A stretch of 64,000 nt of DNA from Favolaschia claudopus. Lineage: Eukaryota; Basidiomycota; Agaricomycetes; Agaricales; Mycenaceae. The translations under genes were made by a program, and so were the position numbers. Location of the stretch: assembly GCA_037176885.1 (NCBI GenBank), contig JAWWNJ010000040.1:186001-250000 (forward strand), written 5' to 3'. Positions 18,901 through 29,890 of this stretch are shown here, one piece after another (position 1 is the first letter of the stretch; each line of letters starts with the position of its first letter). The notes below the pieces were generated by a model. It worked only from the letters and a program-made list of their open reading frames with translations. It was not told the origin of the DNA and did not search any database.

Positions 18901-21372
18901 ACCGTCATGAAGATGTCAACCTTCTTGTAGTACCGCGCAATAGCCATTGAGTCTTGAAACTGCTGACCCATATGTCGCGGACCCCCAATATAACTTGAGG
19001 GCAAGACGGTGCGCTGGCCCAAGTCGTTGAGATCTACGTCGTCGTCCGTCCCATGAATTGCGTCTTCAAGACCGCTGTACAGAGCAGCACGCAGCTTGGG
19101 CTGGTTATGGAGCAGGTACTGGAGACGATTCTGGTCTGCCGAAGCCCACATGTCCACCAGGTAGCGTTGGAATAAGCGGCCACCACGCAACAGGGTAGAA
19201 AATTCACCAGCTCGCGCATGTATTCGCGCTGTGTCGGTATCAGGATCTTCGAGGAGAAGGCCGGGATGCCAGCCCGGCTCGCCGTGCGGGAAGAGGGGAA
19301 CATAATAGAGAGGGCTATAGGCGGGGTGGAGATTGCTGATGCGATGAAGAGGTCCGTCGCGACGCCGCAATACTATATCTCTCGATTGCGCGTCCGATTG
19401 ATCCCCGGGTAGGATCACGGCCACTTCATCGGCTGTCGGAAGGTTGCCCCGTCGTCGATGAACATTAGGAGCGACTCGAAGGCGGACTTCAGCCTCCTCA
19501 GTGTCGGGAAGCTGACCAAGGATTCCGTGTGCATGCAGGTAGATGGGGGCATACTGGTGGTTCTCGGTGATTATATTTTGCAGCAACTCCATTGTATCGC
19601 GGCGTAAGTTGGCATTATTTCGCATCCGATGCTCGAGGGCAGCCCGTGGTTCATAGATGTAAAGCTGAGCGTATACAGGCTGCTGGCCCTCCGAAGGAAT
19701 GAGTGCCCCAGCACGATGGCAAAGCTCTCCTTGAATTTTGAAGACAGGAGGTCCACGCCCACGATTAACCGACTGATCTTCCTTGACGCCGAGGGACGTG
19801 AACGAAAGCGCGATGTTGTACTGCCACATGTTGTTACGATACTCCTTTGACTGGTCGCCGGTGAGCAGTTCTCGCAGAGCGTCCGGAGGATCCTCGAGAT
19901 TCGGAATCACGACCTTCCCGTGGATTGCAACACACACCAAATTTAGGATTGCGCTTGGAGGAATTCGAGATTCGTTCGTCGATCCAGTGCCAAGCACCGC
20001 AATGCGCACACTTGATATTCATGGAACCAAGGTCGTGCCGGGCGGCCGGCTCGGTGTAAGGACGGCGGGCCAGAGGGAGCTGTTGGCGCTGAGCACGCGC
20101 ACGCTGCCAGGGACGCGCAACAGCACGTCGGTTCGTGGTAGCAGCTAGAACAGACTGTATGAGTTTCAAGATGTGAATGACAACAAAAATATTACCTCGA
20201 GTGCGACCCACACCACGACCTCCGCACCACGACCTACGCCACGCCCCAATCAATCAATCAATCAATCAATCAATATTCCATTATCCTCACTGCGGGCCGT
20301 TTATCGGCCCATGTCGGAGTCTAGCAGTACATTGACTGTAACACTAAATTGTCAATCATTCGGCTGCCCGTGATCCTTCAAACTCTCTGCAATGATTCCC
20401 GCAACGAGGGGCTGTGTTTCTCCAAACGGGGTTGTCGGTGCCGCACTACCGCTTGGCGTGAGTGACACGATCGGGGCGATCACGTGCCAGTGTGGTCATG
20501 AGGTTTATTAGCCGAAATCGGCGCGGCGGAATCTCGGAGTGTCTAAATTGTTTCTCCGAGGGTGGGGGATGCAGGATTCGAACCTGCGACCTTGGCAATG
20601 TGCGCGTGGTCTGGTTACCGCTGTGCCATCCAACCCCTCGCCCCGTACCACCGCGACTTCCTCGACCTCGACCCCGGCCGCGAGGTGGCGGCTCCGCACG
20701 CTGCGAACGCACAGCATGCAACGGCGCCGCCGTTACGGCGGGATGCGTATAGTAAGCCGTTCTCGCGGCTCACCTGCCGGAGGGCCTCCAGCATCCGGAG
20801 GTTGCTGTTGTTGTTCAGGTTGAGGTGGAGGGTTGTTCGGCGGATCTGCTGCCCCTGCTGGACGTGCCTGCTGCTGTTGCTGAAGGGCGGCCTGCTCTCT
20901 TTGCGCACGTTCTCGTTCTTGACGGGCAAGTTGCGCGAGACTTCTCCTCGACGGTCCTGCCGCTGGCGCAGCTGATTGGCGGCCTTGATTTCGTGGAGCC
21001 GTTTGAGTAAGAGGCGGGGTCGAATATGGAGCGGTCCCGGAATTCGTGGCGTTAGTTTGCCCGTTATCCTCGCCTTGAGTTCCAGCGGCGCGTTGAGTAT
21101 CCGGAGGGGTTGGAAGCGGTGCATTAGCAGGCAAAAAAAACTGTCAACGTAAGATAATAGTCAGCAAGAACTCCACGCACCTGAGAAGAACGCGAAGAGC
21201 GCGGTGTCGGCGACACGGGACGATTTTCGTCGTTCGGGCGTGGAACACGTCGGCGCCGACGACTGGGAGTCTCCTGCAATGCCGCATGACGCTCTCGCTC
21301 TTCATCTCGACGCGCGGCTCGCTGCTCCTCCAGCAATGATCCCCCCTCTTGAAAGTTTGAACGATTTTGCAA
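15950..21372 (-). pseudogene. Helitron Rep/helicase, multiply broken
   Basis: N-terminal exon 21372-21180 (RDEERERHAALQETPSRRRR), an intron, a Pro/Gln-rich block (21134-20733), then an Arg-Gly tract cut by the SINE. Next come a zinc motif (KCAHCGAWHW) and the HUH motif GLPHFHLLIFL near 18690, the Rep tyrosines in KYVFKYIQKG near 18290, and a helicase with Walker A (LNGPGGTGKTF near 17220), IIWDEIGM and the C-terminal motif LYVALSRA. Lesions: one extra base near 19922; loss of one ATGG of a tandem pair near 18573; frameshift near 17420; a deletion near 16150 fusing STADF to TINKAQGQS; stop TAA in the pro-rich block near 20733. Each block otherwise keeps good family character, so decay is recent to moderate. 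Confidence 0.9.
20248..20638 (-). mobile_element. tRNA-derived SINE, copy 1
   Basis: On the minus strand the head is tRNA-like with an A-box-like TGGCACAGCGG (20628-20618) and a perfect B box GGTTCGAATCC (20584-20574). A shared body of about 250 bp follows, then a 3' tail of about six ATTG/TTGA units. It is flanked by 6-bp CGCCCC duplications (20242-20247 and 20639-20644) and interrupts the Arg-Gly-rich part of the Helitron ORF. Copy 2 is at 58035-58418. Confidence 0.82.
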
Positions 21373-21714
21373 TGGCGGACGACTTGCATTCGCGAGGTGA
21401 GGAAATCGGTAAAATCGACAAAAAATCCAAAAAAAATCTCCCGCACCTCGGCTGGCCTACCGGACGTCGCCGTTAGCTTTCGGCGGCGAGCCAGTGGCTG
21501 CATTGAGCAAGAATTTTCACTGATTTGGGTCATTTCGCTGCAAACTACTGTGATTTGGTCCTGAGTCCGCCTCATTCACGCCGCCGGCAATCTCCTCGAC
21601 AATATGTTATCCGAACCCGGCCAGACCCAGTCGGCAGCCACCACGATTTATCCGAATTTTCGGCCAGCCTTGGCCGTCCAAACCTTGATTTTTTCTCCGA
21701 ATTCTGGGCGTTTT

Positions 21715-22225
21715 TTATCTCCTCTCCAAATCTTTGAACAACATTTCAATATTTTTCAAAATTTTCGTCATCTTAACATCACCAACTGTGATGTGAAGGG
21801 AGATTTTTTGACGCTACTGGGCGATCGCAAATCGTGAAGGAAGGGCGACAGGGGATTTATTCAGAGCATGAAGGGCGGCACCACGTCTTTGTCGAGTTCT
21901 GTATAATTGCGAGCATGATACTTTCCATCGACTGCCAGTAAAGCCTTCGAATGAATTTTTCCAACACCCCAGCCTTCGATTTTGGCGGTGGAAAGCAAGC
22001 GAGAGAGGCCTGGCACCTCATTCGTCGAGATGACATCAATGAATTCACGGTGGGTCTTGAGTGTCTGGCGGGGGCGACTGAGATATTTCCGATCATTTAC
22101 CCTCTGCAAATACTTTAGCGAGAACACTCGGAGATACAAATGGGTGGGGATACCTTCAAACTTTCATTACGAAGTCGCTTATTTACCGAGTCAAGCTTGC
22201 GTACATACCAACTGATCACGGCTCA
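21715..22225 (-). pseudogene. Fragment of a large mushroom transposon-like gene (upstream part)
   Basis: Read on the minus strand: RLRNESLK, a 42-nt intron, YLQRVNDRKYLSRPRQTL, VPGLSRLLSTAKIEGWGVG, DGKYHARNYTELDKDV. Then follow a gap and frame change, ALNKSPVALPSRF, a stop, and LHITVGDVKMTKI, ending near 21715. The order of these motifs matches my recollection of the N-terminal part of a long, multi-copy mushroom protein whose C-terminal part is seen at 27280-29890. Stops and an internal deletion show it is dead. It lies next to the Helitron 5' side. Confidence 0.55.
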
Positions 22226-23916
22226 GCCGGTCAATTGGTTTCTTCCCCGCGGATTGTAGTGCCCACAAGCTACAGTTGTTTAGTGTACTGGTTACAATGT
22301 CTGTCATATACATTCTGCTGGAGCACCTGCAGTGACATGTGTTCACCTCACCTCTGGGGCCTTTGCTTTTGTTTATTGCTCTTCACTCTTATCCAGCGAG
22401 CCCTGCCCCCTCGATACTGATATTTTTCTTCTTGGTGTGCTCTGACCTAAGTCGAAGGCATGGAATTATTTTTTGGTGGGAAGCTATGTCTCAGACCATA
22501 GGTAGAATATTACTGTTACTTATGCTCACCTGGTCCCGAGAGCTAGCAGCCTAGCGCCTGGCATGAAACAGAATTACTACTTTTCCGTATGGCAGCTGTG
22601 GCTAGGTACCCAGAGGTGCAATTATTATGGCCTCTGGTGAGCTTGCAGAACCTAATGGGGAAGATATTATTACAACTCAAGTGAGCAGACTGAACATAAC
22701 CTCGGAGGAATACTTGATTCTCTCACATCAACTGCGCCCGATATAGTAGTGGCTCAAGCAACGTCGGTTTCTTTGCTCGATATACTCGAAAAATGGCATG
22801 CACAGTTATAGAAGACTCCGAAATCAAACAATGTCACGCACACTAGAAATGAAACATCGGAATTTCCTAATACGGTAGTGCTACGTATGTGATGGGGAAC
22901 AGAGAATTATTTTCGAGCTCCCTACACATATTTGCCACCTCCGGCCCCAACTTCACTCACTCGAGGGCTCCTGATGGCATCCCTAAAAAGGAATTTTCCC
23001 ATTTGGAGGGGGAGGGTCCCCCATTTCACTGAGAAAAAAAATTCGAGGTATAGTACGGATTTCGCGGATCCGAACCCCCTTGACAAAGCGCCCGCGCTGT
23101 TTCGAGAATTAGCACCAGTAGAGGAGATACTGGTCCTTGACTCACTGGAGGCAAGTGTCCGGCTAGCAATATCTTTATCCAGGCTGTTTGTGAGCCTTGA
23201 AACTGATACAGAACATTCGTGCAGTGAATGGCCGGTCATTGTGGGTGACACCGAGCAGATTGATGGATGGATTTGCGGGCTGTACATACTTGGTTGACAT
23301 TTACATTAACTCACAAAGAGCATATTGGTTCTACGTTGGAGCAGAAAAACTAAGTAACAGCAAAGAAGTATTAGGACAAACACGGCCCGGCGTAGTTTCA
23401 TGATTTGTTGAGAAAATTGAGCGACACCCATTTCAGATGAACCTGAACGCAGTGCGTAGATAGAGGAACGGCGTAGTTGGATAATTTGTTGTAAGGACAC
23501 AGTTATCTGCAGTGAGCTCGGTGCAGGTCGAGACATCTGTTGTACATAATGTTGGGGATATATCGTGATGGCGGAATCCACGCAGACAAACCTTCTCAAG
23601 ACAGCTGTAAATAAACGCTGAAAGCTCGGCTGTCACTGTACTGGCCCATGTTTGCTGCGTCCGGTGGACCTCTATCTTGGAAGAAGCCAACTGCCTCGGG
23701 GATGGGAAAAGCTAGACCTTGCTTGTTACTACTGTGAAGTTGGTGTGGACATCGAACATTCACGAGCCTTTCGAAAATGTGCCGCTCCATCTGCGCCTAA
23801 TAGGCTCTCGGGCCCAACAACTACTTCGAGCGCTGCCGCTACCGAAGTGCCCTCCCAATATCTGGTTGTACCCTGATGAAGCATCAGGCAATCTCTGGTA
23901 AAATATGCAGTGGCTA
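22226..23916. other. Gene-free stretch
   Basis: Only short frames without motifs or plausible splice structure on either strand. No inverted repeat with a target duplication was found. Confidence 0.45.
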
Positions 23917-25895
23917 TGTCGCAAATTTATTTATTGTGTTACCGGGCCCGGTCGTGCCCGGTCGGTTGTTATCGGGGGGTGTCGGGCTATCGGCCCGACA
24001 GCTGCGTCATAGGGTGGACTCGGGGACTATCGGTCACTATCGTGCCCGACGACCCGACAGGCCCTATAACCCACTATCGGGCACGGTCTCGAAAGCCTAC
24101 CAAATAATGAAAATGCAAAATAATTATTTGTATTGCCTTGACTGGTCTCTCTAATGCTACCAGTCAATGTCTCTAACACAATGTTCCTTCAAATGTACTA
24201 GGTGTTATTGTGAAAGTCTAATGAGACAGTAATGAGTAATTCGTGAGCTACTGGAATTGAACCGATGTCAATATTGTTAAATCTAAGGGTCCTTACCACT
24301 CCCCCACACGCGCATTGAGAGAAAGCACCACCCAGTTCAATATATGGAGTCGGCTCCACCGCCAAGCAGGGCCAAACAAATGACACTCGTCTGACGATTG
24401 TCATGCCCCACTCACCTCTTCCACTACCGTGCCTCCACGACGTCCTCTCGTGCGCCGCTCGAGCTCAAACATCACCCATGTATCGGACTCTGAGCCTGAA
24501 TACCAGGCCTTTACTTGAAAGAAATCATCTTCCATCGCATCCCCTAAAAGCTCTCGCGTCCGCCGACCTCTTACTTCACTCTTTGCACCGCCGTCTCAGG
24601 CCAGAGGCTTTCCCAGAGGAATTTGGGAGGACAAAGAATAGACTTTTCAGGGTGCTGGGGTGTTGAGTTCTTCGGGTGCGTCTGGAACGGCTTCTCTTCT
24701 CATTTCTACAGTCTGATTCATTGCAGCTGCTCTGGCTAATGCTACGACGCGGCGCGCATCCTCCAGCTCACCGCACACCACCTCGACGCAAAAAACGCCG
24801 TCTCATCCACGACGCATGTCTTTGGGAGCGACTCTTCCATTGGCCGGCTCGACTCGCCCCGCATCCTTCGAAGCTCCCTTCTTCTGCCTACTCCCGAAAG
24901 GGAGGAAATGACCCGGGAGATGGGCAAACACCGCCGCCAGCTCTTTGACGACCACCTCCAACAACTTCGTCAACGGGGAGATGCCGAACGTACGTCGACA
25001 CCTCGCGCTCGGAGGTCGACAGCTCTGATACTCTTCCACTACCCGCGGCAATTCCTTCGGCTCCGACTCGTTGGACATCGTCCAGGCCATGCTTCACCTT
25101 CCCCCACTACTCATGGGCTCGCTTCCATCGCGCTGTCCTCGCTTCCACCGCCGAGTCCCATACTCTGTCAATCCTACCTCCTTGCCGCATCCGCACATCG
25201 ACAGTCACTCGCGCCTTCGTCGCAGATGGTAGCCTGCCTGATCTCAACCTCAATCGAGCGCTACCCTCCACCGCATCAGCTTCGACACCAACCTCTATCG
25301 TTTTCTGACGCCTCCCCTGCAAGCCCAGTGAACTCTAGCACGAAAACATGTTGTCCTACCCCTAAGAATTCTCTCGCGACATCACGTACTTACTAGATGC
25401 TCGTAGTAGAACCAATAGACAGATTTGGACGAGAACAGCTCACTGCGTGTGCGTGTGACTCAAACAGGTTGAGTTGAAACCACGAAGCCGAAGATGAGCG
25501 GGTCGACACAAGATGTAATTTCACACCTCGTAAGAGCCTACTAAGTAACAGGAAACCACCAGCATGCTTTGGAAAAGAATCCATTCATATTTAACCAGAA
25601 ATCATGTCCGATGTGCGAAGAGAACTCTAGAACAGCAATGCACTCAGCATTGCAGGCAGTGTATGCTCCTCAGAAAGTTTTCAAGTGGATTGCAACCTAG
25701 ACGGCCGGTTCTTATTACTTATGTAGAGGAAAGCCTCATCGTACCCCATCGTACCCGATAGTCACGAAGCCATCCCGATAGTGTCCCGATCGGGCACTAT
25801 CGGGAGGTCATCGGGCAATATAGGGCTGTTATCGGTTGGTTATCGTGCCCGATCGGGCTGTCGGGCCCGATAACAAAATAAATAAATTTGCGACA
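23917..25895. mobile_element. 1,979-bp TIR element with passenger gene, no transposase
   Basis: The ends read tgtcgcaaatttatttatt inverted and continue into roughly 150-200 bp of related, CGGGCCCG- and TATCGGG-rich arms (about 23917-24110 and 25730-25895). TA dinucleotides flank both ends (23915-23916 and 25896-25897), consistent with Tc1/mariner-type mobilisation. The interior holds a decayed spliced gene but no recognisable transposase. Confidence 0.7.
24409..25308 (+). pseudogene. Decayed passenger gene of the 2-kb TIR element
   Basis: Coding blocks: PPRRPLVRRSSSNITHVSDS, EPEYQAFT, a TGA (likely from CGA), KKSSSIASPKSSRVRRPLTS. Then about 24745-24987 a helical block (YDAARILQLTAHHLDAKNAV, SDSSIGRLDSPRILRSS, EREEMTREMGKHRRQLFDDH). 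Then a Ser/Thr-rich block ending near 25308. Probable introns lie between. Composition (Ser/Arg-rich N-terminus, coiled middle) suggests a regulatory or structural protein; I do not recognise it. The only certain lesion is the TGA at about 24517. Confidence 0.4.
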
Positions 25896-27279
25896 TACTT
25901 GACTATGGTATGTTTCAAAAACTCGTGGAACTGCTCAGGATTGATGCTCATTTAGGCCTGCTGGGTCTGTTCCACAAGGCTAGAGTCTAGAAAAAGATTT
26001 TTGAGTGAAGGAAGAAGCTAGCGAGTTGTTGTCAATCAATGCAATCACGACATCTTCAAAGTCCCACCCGCGGCAAAAGAAATGTCAGGACATCCTCTTC
26101 CATCGGGGCTGGTAGAGTGGTTAGGGGCTACTAGGTAGCAGACGGACGATATATAAGTTGTTAACGGCTGACCGGTGACCGGTTTCTGAAAAGAGGGAAA
26201 TTGCCCACATCACACAGCCGCGACGGTTTCGAGGCTCACGTGTCATCATTCATAGTAAACCCCCTATGTGTATGCGAAAGACTAATTTTGAGGGGGGGGG
26301 AAGCCTCCGAGAGTACTTATCATCCCCAATGAGAAAAGCAATTCCTTGCAACGTTTTAACACCACCTATGAAAAGATCTATTTACGAAAGGCCTCTTGAG
26401 GGCCAATCATTGACCTTCATGCATGGTGATTGCCAGTGGCCAGAGGTTGTTTTGTTCTTCAGCCAGCCGCATTGAAACCCAAGTGGATGCATCAGCAAAA
26501 GCTGAAAGTGCGCCATAGTCCGCCATAGACACTTAGAGTGTGATGTTGACGTTATAGTCGACTCACAATCCTTCGGGGTGTGAATGGAGCTACAATAGGG
26601 TCATTAAGGTCTTTCACACCTTCCTTTTTGGCGCCATTTTCGGTTTCACTTTTGGAGTCACCTCTGGAGGAGGCGGCCGATGTCGGGGCTTCATTCTATG
26701 GGAATACCCGAAGTCCTGACAGCAGAGGTCGAGATCCAGGAAGGAAGCCTCAGGAAGGAATCTTCAGGAAGGAAGCTTGCCGGGTGTTGATCAGCACGCG
26801 CTCAGCGTTGCTAGGATCCCTCGGATCCGTGCCTCGGACCTGGACGAGCATTTTGCTTGGACAAGGTTGATGAGGACGGAAAAGTCTAAGATGGGGAGAT
26901 CAAGGAGGAATCACTCACAGGAAGTATTTCCGAGGTAGGCGACGATATCGTTGGCTCGTCGCAGGAGTCGGAAGTTGATTCGAACTCCGCTCCAGTCACA
27001 GTACGGATTGGGATGATTATGCACAAAAATTTATCATCCCTCGCACGAGAGTGAAGAAGGAATAACGGTGGAGCTAAGGAGCTAGATACAGTTCAACATT
27101 GGTTCAACATCTGCAGCTTTCCGGTTTTTCGTCACTTCTCGTCTGGATTCCGACATTACGAGGGTTCTTCGCAGCAACGTTGCTGTACAGGAACATTCTC
27201 TCGACATAGCCACTGCAAACCCTAGTGATCATCTCCCTCGGACCGATGCCAAACTGACGAGGACGCCCGGGATTTCTGG
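25896..27279. other. Gene-free stretch
   Basis: No coding blocks convinced me. A G9 run lies at about 26282. Confidence 0.4.
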
Positions 27280-27699
27280 TTGAAAGTGACGGGCTGGCGA
27301 TCACGCTGAAGACCAGAAGAAACTCTTCCGACTGGTGGAAGCCATGAAGCGCCGGTTGGAACGAGAGCGCCGAGGAGAGCGCACACTGGCTCGGATGCCG
27401 CCGTTGGAGTGGGCACAGAAGCTTTTTTGAAGTCTCGCAGGCTGCGCTAGCAGCTGCTGGCGGGATCGAGGCATGGGCGCCTTCCAGAGACAGAGCGTCA
27501 AGCACGGCACAAGGCCGCAATGGCGGATTTCGTTCGGACGGTGGGAGAAGAAGCATTTGAGAACCTCACTCCTGCTGAGAAGCAAAGCGTCGACCTATTC
27601 ATATGGGGTGGATGCTGCATGCACAAGAGTTTGAATGTTCTCAAAGGTGCGATCTACGCGATGCAGCAGTGGTGGATTGAGAAATGTACAATCGGGATA

Positions 27700-29291
27700 C
27701 ACTGACTCGGAAAAAGTATGGGATCACCTGGTTTTCAAACTTTTGGCTTGAACTGCGGCGCGAGTGAGCAAATTTTGGGGGTGATATATAGTGCTTCGTA
27801 TACCTCTAGGACTACCCTTTCTACATGTATTAACTCGACGTCCGATGTGCGCGCGTTGTCGTCAGAGAGCGTGATTATCGCGTACACGTGACCTGACCCA
27901 ATACTTTTTCCGCATTGGCAAGCCCAAGACTTTTCCACCACAACGACGCGCTCGATTCACCCCAGACCTCTTGTAACTCATTCTCCACATCATGTTCGAC
28001 ACCACTGCTGCAAACAAGATCGCCATAGACGCCCTTAAGAAGGCAGGCATCTCAAATAGAGATGTAGCCGAAAAAGAGAATGTTGCGCCCTCTACGGTCT
28101 CCCAAATCAATGCCCGCTACGGTCCAACGCACGGCTTCGATGAGAAAGCACCTAGGCCGGGTCTCCCACGCCAAATGAGCGAGCGAAACATCCGTAGAGC
28201 CCTCCAATCGCTCTCTTCTGGCAAAGCCAAGAATGCATCAGACCTGCAGCGGAAATATTTCCCGCATTTGCACGTCGATACGGTCCGGTCTGCGCTACGA
28301 GAGCGTGGATTAGGAGCCTATGTAGGCCAATCCGAGTCTCTGTTGAAGCAAGAGCACCGGAGAAAGCGAAAAGAGTGGGGGGAACTTGATTGTTACCGGA
28401 CTGCAGAGAACTGGCGGGCCGTTATATTTTCAGATGAGTCAAAATTTAACAGCATTGGTTCGGGTGGCTGGTAGTGGTGCTGAAGGGAATTAGAGAAGGC
28501 GTATGATCCCAGATATAAGAAAAAGAAGGTCCAACTCGGCGGCGGGAGTGTTATGGTCTGGGGCTGTCTCACCCGACACGGTGTCGGTCAACTTCATCGG
28601 ATCGAAGGGATCATGGATGGCTTCGTTTACACTGACATCCTCTCGGAATCCCTTTTCAACATTCTGGACCAGCATAATCTGGACCGCTCGACCATTTATT
28701 TCCAGCAAGACGGCGACTCAAAGCATAAATCCAAGCACGCACAGGGCTGCGCAGGGGTGGCTTAATCTCGAGGGCTTTGATGTTCTTCCCTGGTGCCCGT
28801 ACTCGCTCGATATGAGCATCATAGAGAATCTTTGGGATCATTTGGAGCTTATGGTACGCGCTCGGGACTCTCTGCCGAAGAACCAGAATCACTTTGAAGG
28901 AGGAGTGGGAGAAAATAGATCAGACATATACTGACAAGTTATACGGCAGTATGCCCAACAGGGTGCGCAAAGTGTTGAAGGAAAAGGGAGGCCCGACTCA
29001 CTATTAATGTTCTGTGAGCTTTTCTTGTCCGTTTTCCCTCTCAAACTCATTTTCTGACTTGTATTTCCTAAAGCGGCAAAAAGCAGATATATAATTGGAT
29101 CACCCATCACCAATAAATTCATTGCACAGCTCTCATTTTTGGACGCAGCCTCCCGATATCTTACATGCACATACTACACATAGTGTACTCCATACTGAGT
29201 CACAAAAGTTACCAGCCTATCACCACGATCTTGCGCAACACGAGCATCTTTCTCACAGATGCCGTGATCCCATACTTTTTCCGAGTCAGTG
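27700..29291. mobile_element. Tc1-like transposon, 1,592 bp
   Basis: The ends read cactgactcggaaaaagtat and continue gggatcac, identical inverted at the right end, flanked by TA at 27698-27699 and 29292-29293. It contains a decayed Tc1 transposase in plus orientation. Excision in silico restores the host reading frame. Confidence 0.92.
27992..28934 (+). pseudogene. Tc1-like transposase, DDE type, inactivated
   Basis: The ATG at 27992 opens MFDTTAANKIAIDALKKAG, followed by an N-terminal helix-turn-helix (ISNRDVAEKENVAPSTVSQI) and a second, paired-type DNA-binding part. The catalytic triad region is visible in pieces: IFSDESKFN (first D), IYFQQDGDSKH (second D), SIIENLWDHLE (E). TAG and TGA codons interrupt near 28472 and 28480 after SIGSGGW, and a frame change near 28745 separates the last part. 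The protein would have bound the ends at 27700 and 29291 and cut at TA. Confidence 0.88.
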
Positions 29292-29890
29292 TAATGCGGC
29301 AACGGTAGCGCTCGGGGAGGGTAGTAGAGCAGCGGCGAGGGCAGAAGATCGCACTGTTGGTGGTGATATCAAAGTTACTTCGCTTGCTGGAGCTATCTTT
29401 CGCCACAAGGACCGCAAACGAGGACAGCAGGATACGCTGCGCTACTTCTGGGACCATGAAACAGGCTTCAACCTCTGCTTCCCCGACACCAACAACACCC
29501 GCTTCCAATCTCACGCTGGTGCCTGCGAAGTCATTGTTACCGACATGGAATTGCTTCTTCAATTTCTTGTCTACGTACGCGAAAACAGGGCCAACCGAAC
29601 GTTGAACCACATGGATTCCAACGTCGAGCGTGGTTTATCTTGTGGGCCACACGAGTTTGTTGTCATTGCCCTTCTGAACCAATGTACTTATCACTAGAGG
29701 ATTGTCTGCTCAATGGATATGAAATAAATGTAGAAACTGACCCACTCTAGGTTCGTGGGCCATTGCGCGAGCAAGATAATCTTCTTAAGCTCGGACCGCT
29801 ACCCAAAAAAGTCAAGAAAGAATTGTCGCAAACCCAAAGCTCGTTACCGGTGAAGATGGGAGCTCAGAGACGGTATAAAAGCTTTTTTCA

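Larger units (their letters stand above)
13904..21600 (-). mobile_element. Helitron (3' end defined, 5' end approximate)
   Basis: The minus-strand order is N-terminal region, Rep (HUH) domain, helicase, separate accessory gene, then a 3' terminus. The terminus is a 7-bp-stem hairpin (cccgtgcgtagcacggg) followed after six bases by CTAG and a host T, the rolling-circle Helitron signature. The 5' TC end must lie between the first coding ATG-like position (about 21372) and the point near 21715 where an unrelated gene fragment resumes; I could not fix it. A SINE (20248-20638) and a PIF-type MITE (14002-14422) are nested inside. Rep/helicase lesions mean this copy cannot move on its own. Confidence 0.85.
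27280..29890 (+). pseudogene. Large mushroom transposon-like gene (C-terminal part) split by a Tc1 element
   Basis: From about 27310: KKLFRLVEAMKRRLERERRG, ARMPPLEWAQKLF, a frame slip at a T run, LAAAGGIEAWA, then MADFVRTVGEEAFENLTPAE, SVDLFIWGGCCMHKSLNVL, IYAMQQWWIEK. The Tc1 element 27700-29291 follows. Beyond it the gene resumes: NAATVALGEGSRAAARAED, KVTSLAGAIFRHKDRKRGQQ, TLRYFWDHETGFNLCFPDT, TRFQSHAGACEVIVTDMELL, ANRTLNHMDSNVERGLSCG, a short intron-like break, VRGPLREQDNLLKLGPLP, ending near 29890. Removing the Tc1 element plus one TA restores the codons NRDNAATVAL. The D-rich MNRDNAA and NLCFPDTNNTR blocks suggest an RNase H-like transposase fold, but this is inference. Confidence 0.6.

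Noticed and set aside
20560..20640. Candidate tRNA gene
   Set aside because: It is the head of a SINE: the same sequence recurs at 58035 with a shared body, a TTGA tail and target duplications.
22922..23297. Overlapping open frames on both strands (about 121 codons each)
   Set aside because: Mirror-image open frames without domain, splice sites or codon character; likely chance.
24243..24312. tRNA-like sequence on the minus strand with a perfect B box GGTTCAATTCC
   Set aside because: The T and anticodon stems do not pair well and no A box with correct spacing closes a cloverleaf. At most a degenerate tRNA-derived piece.
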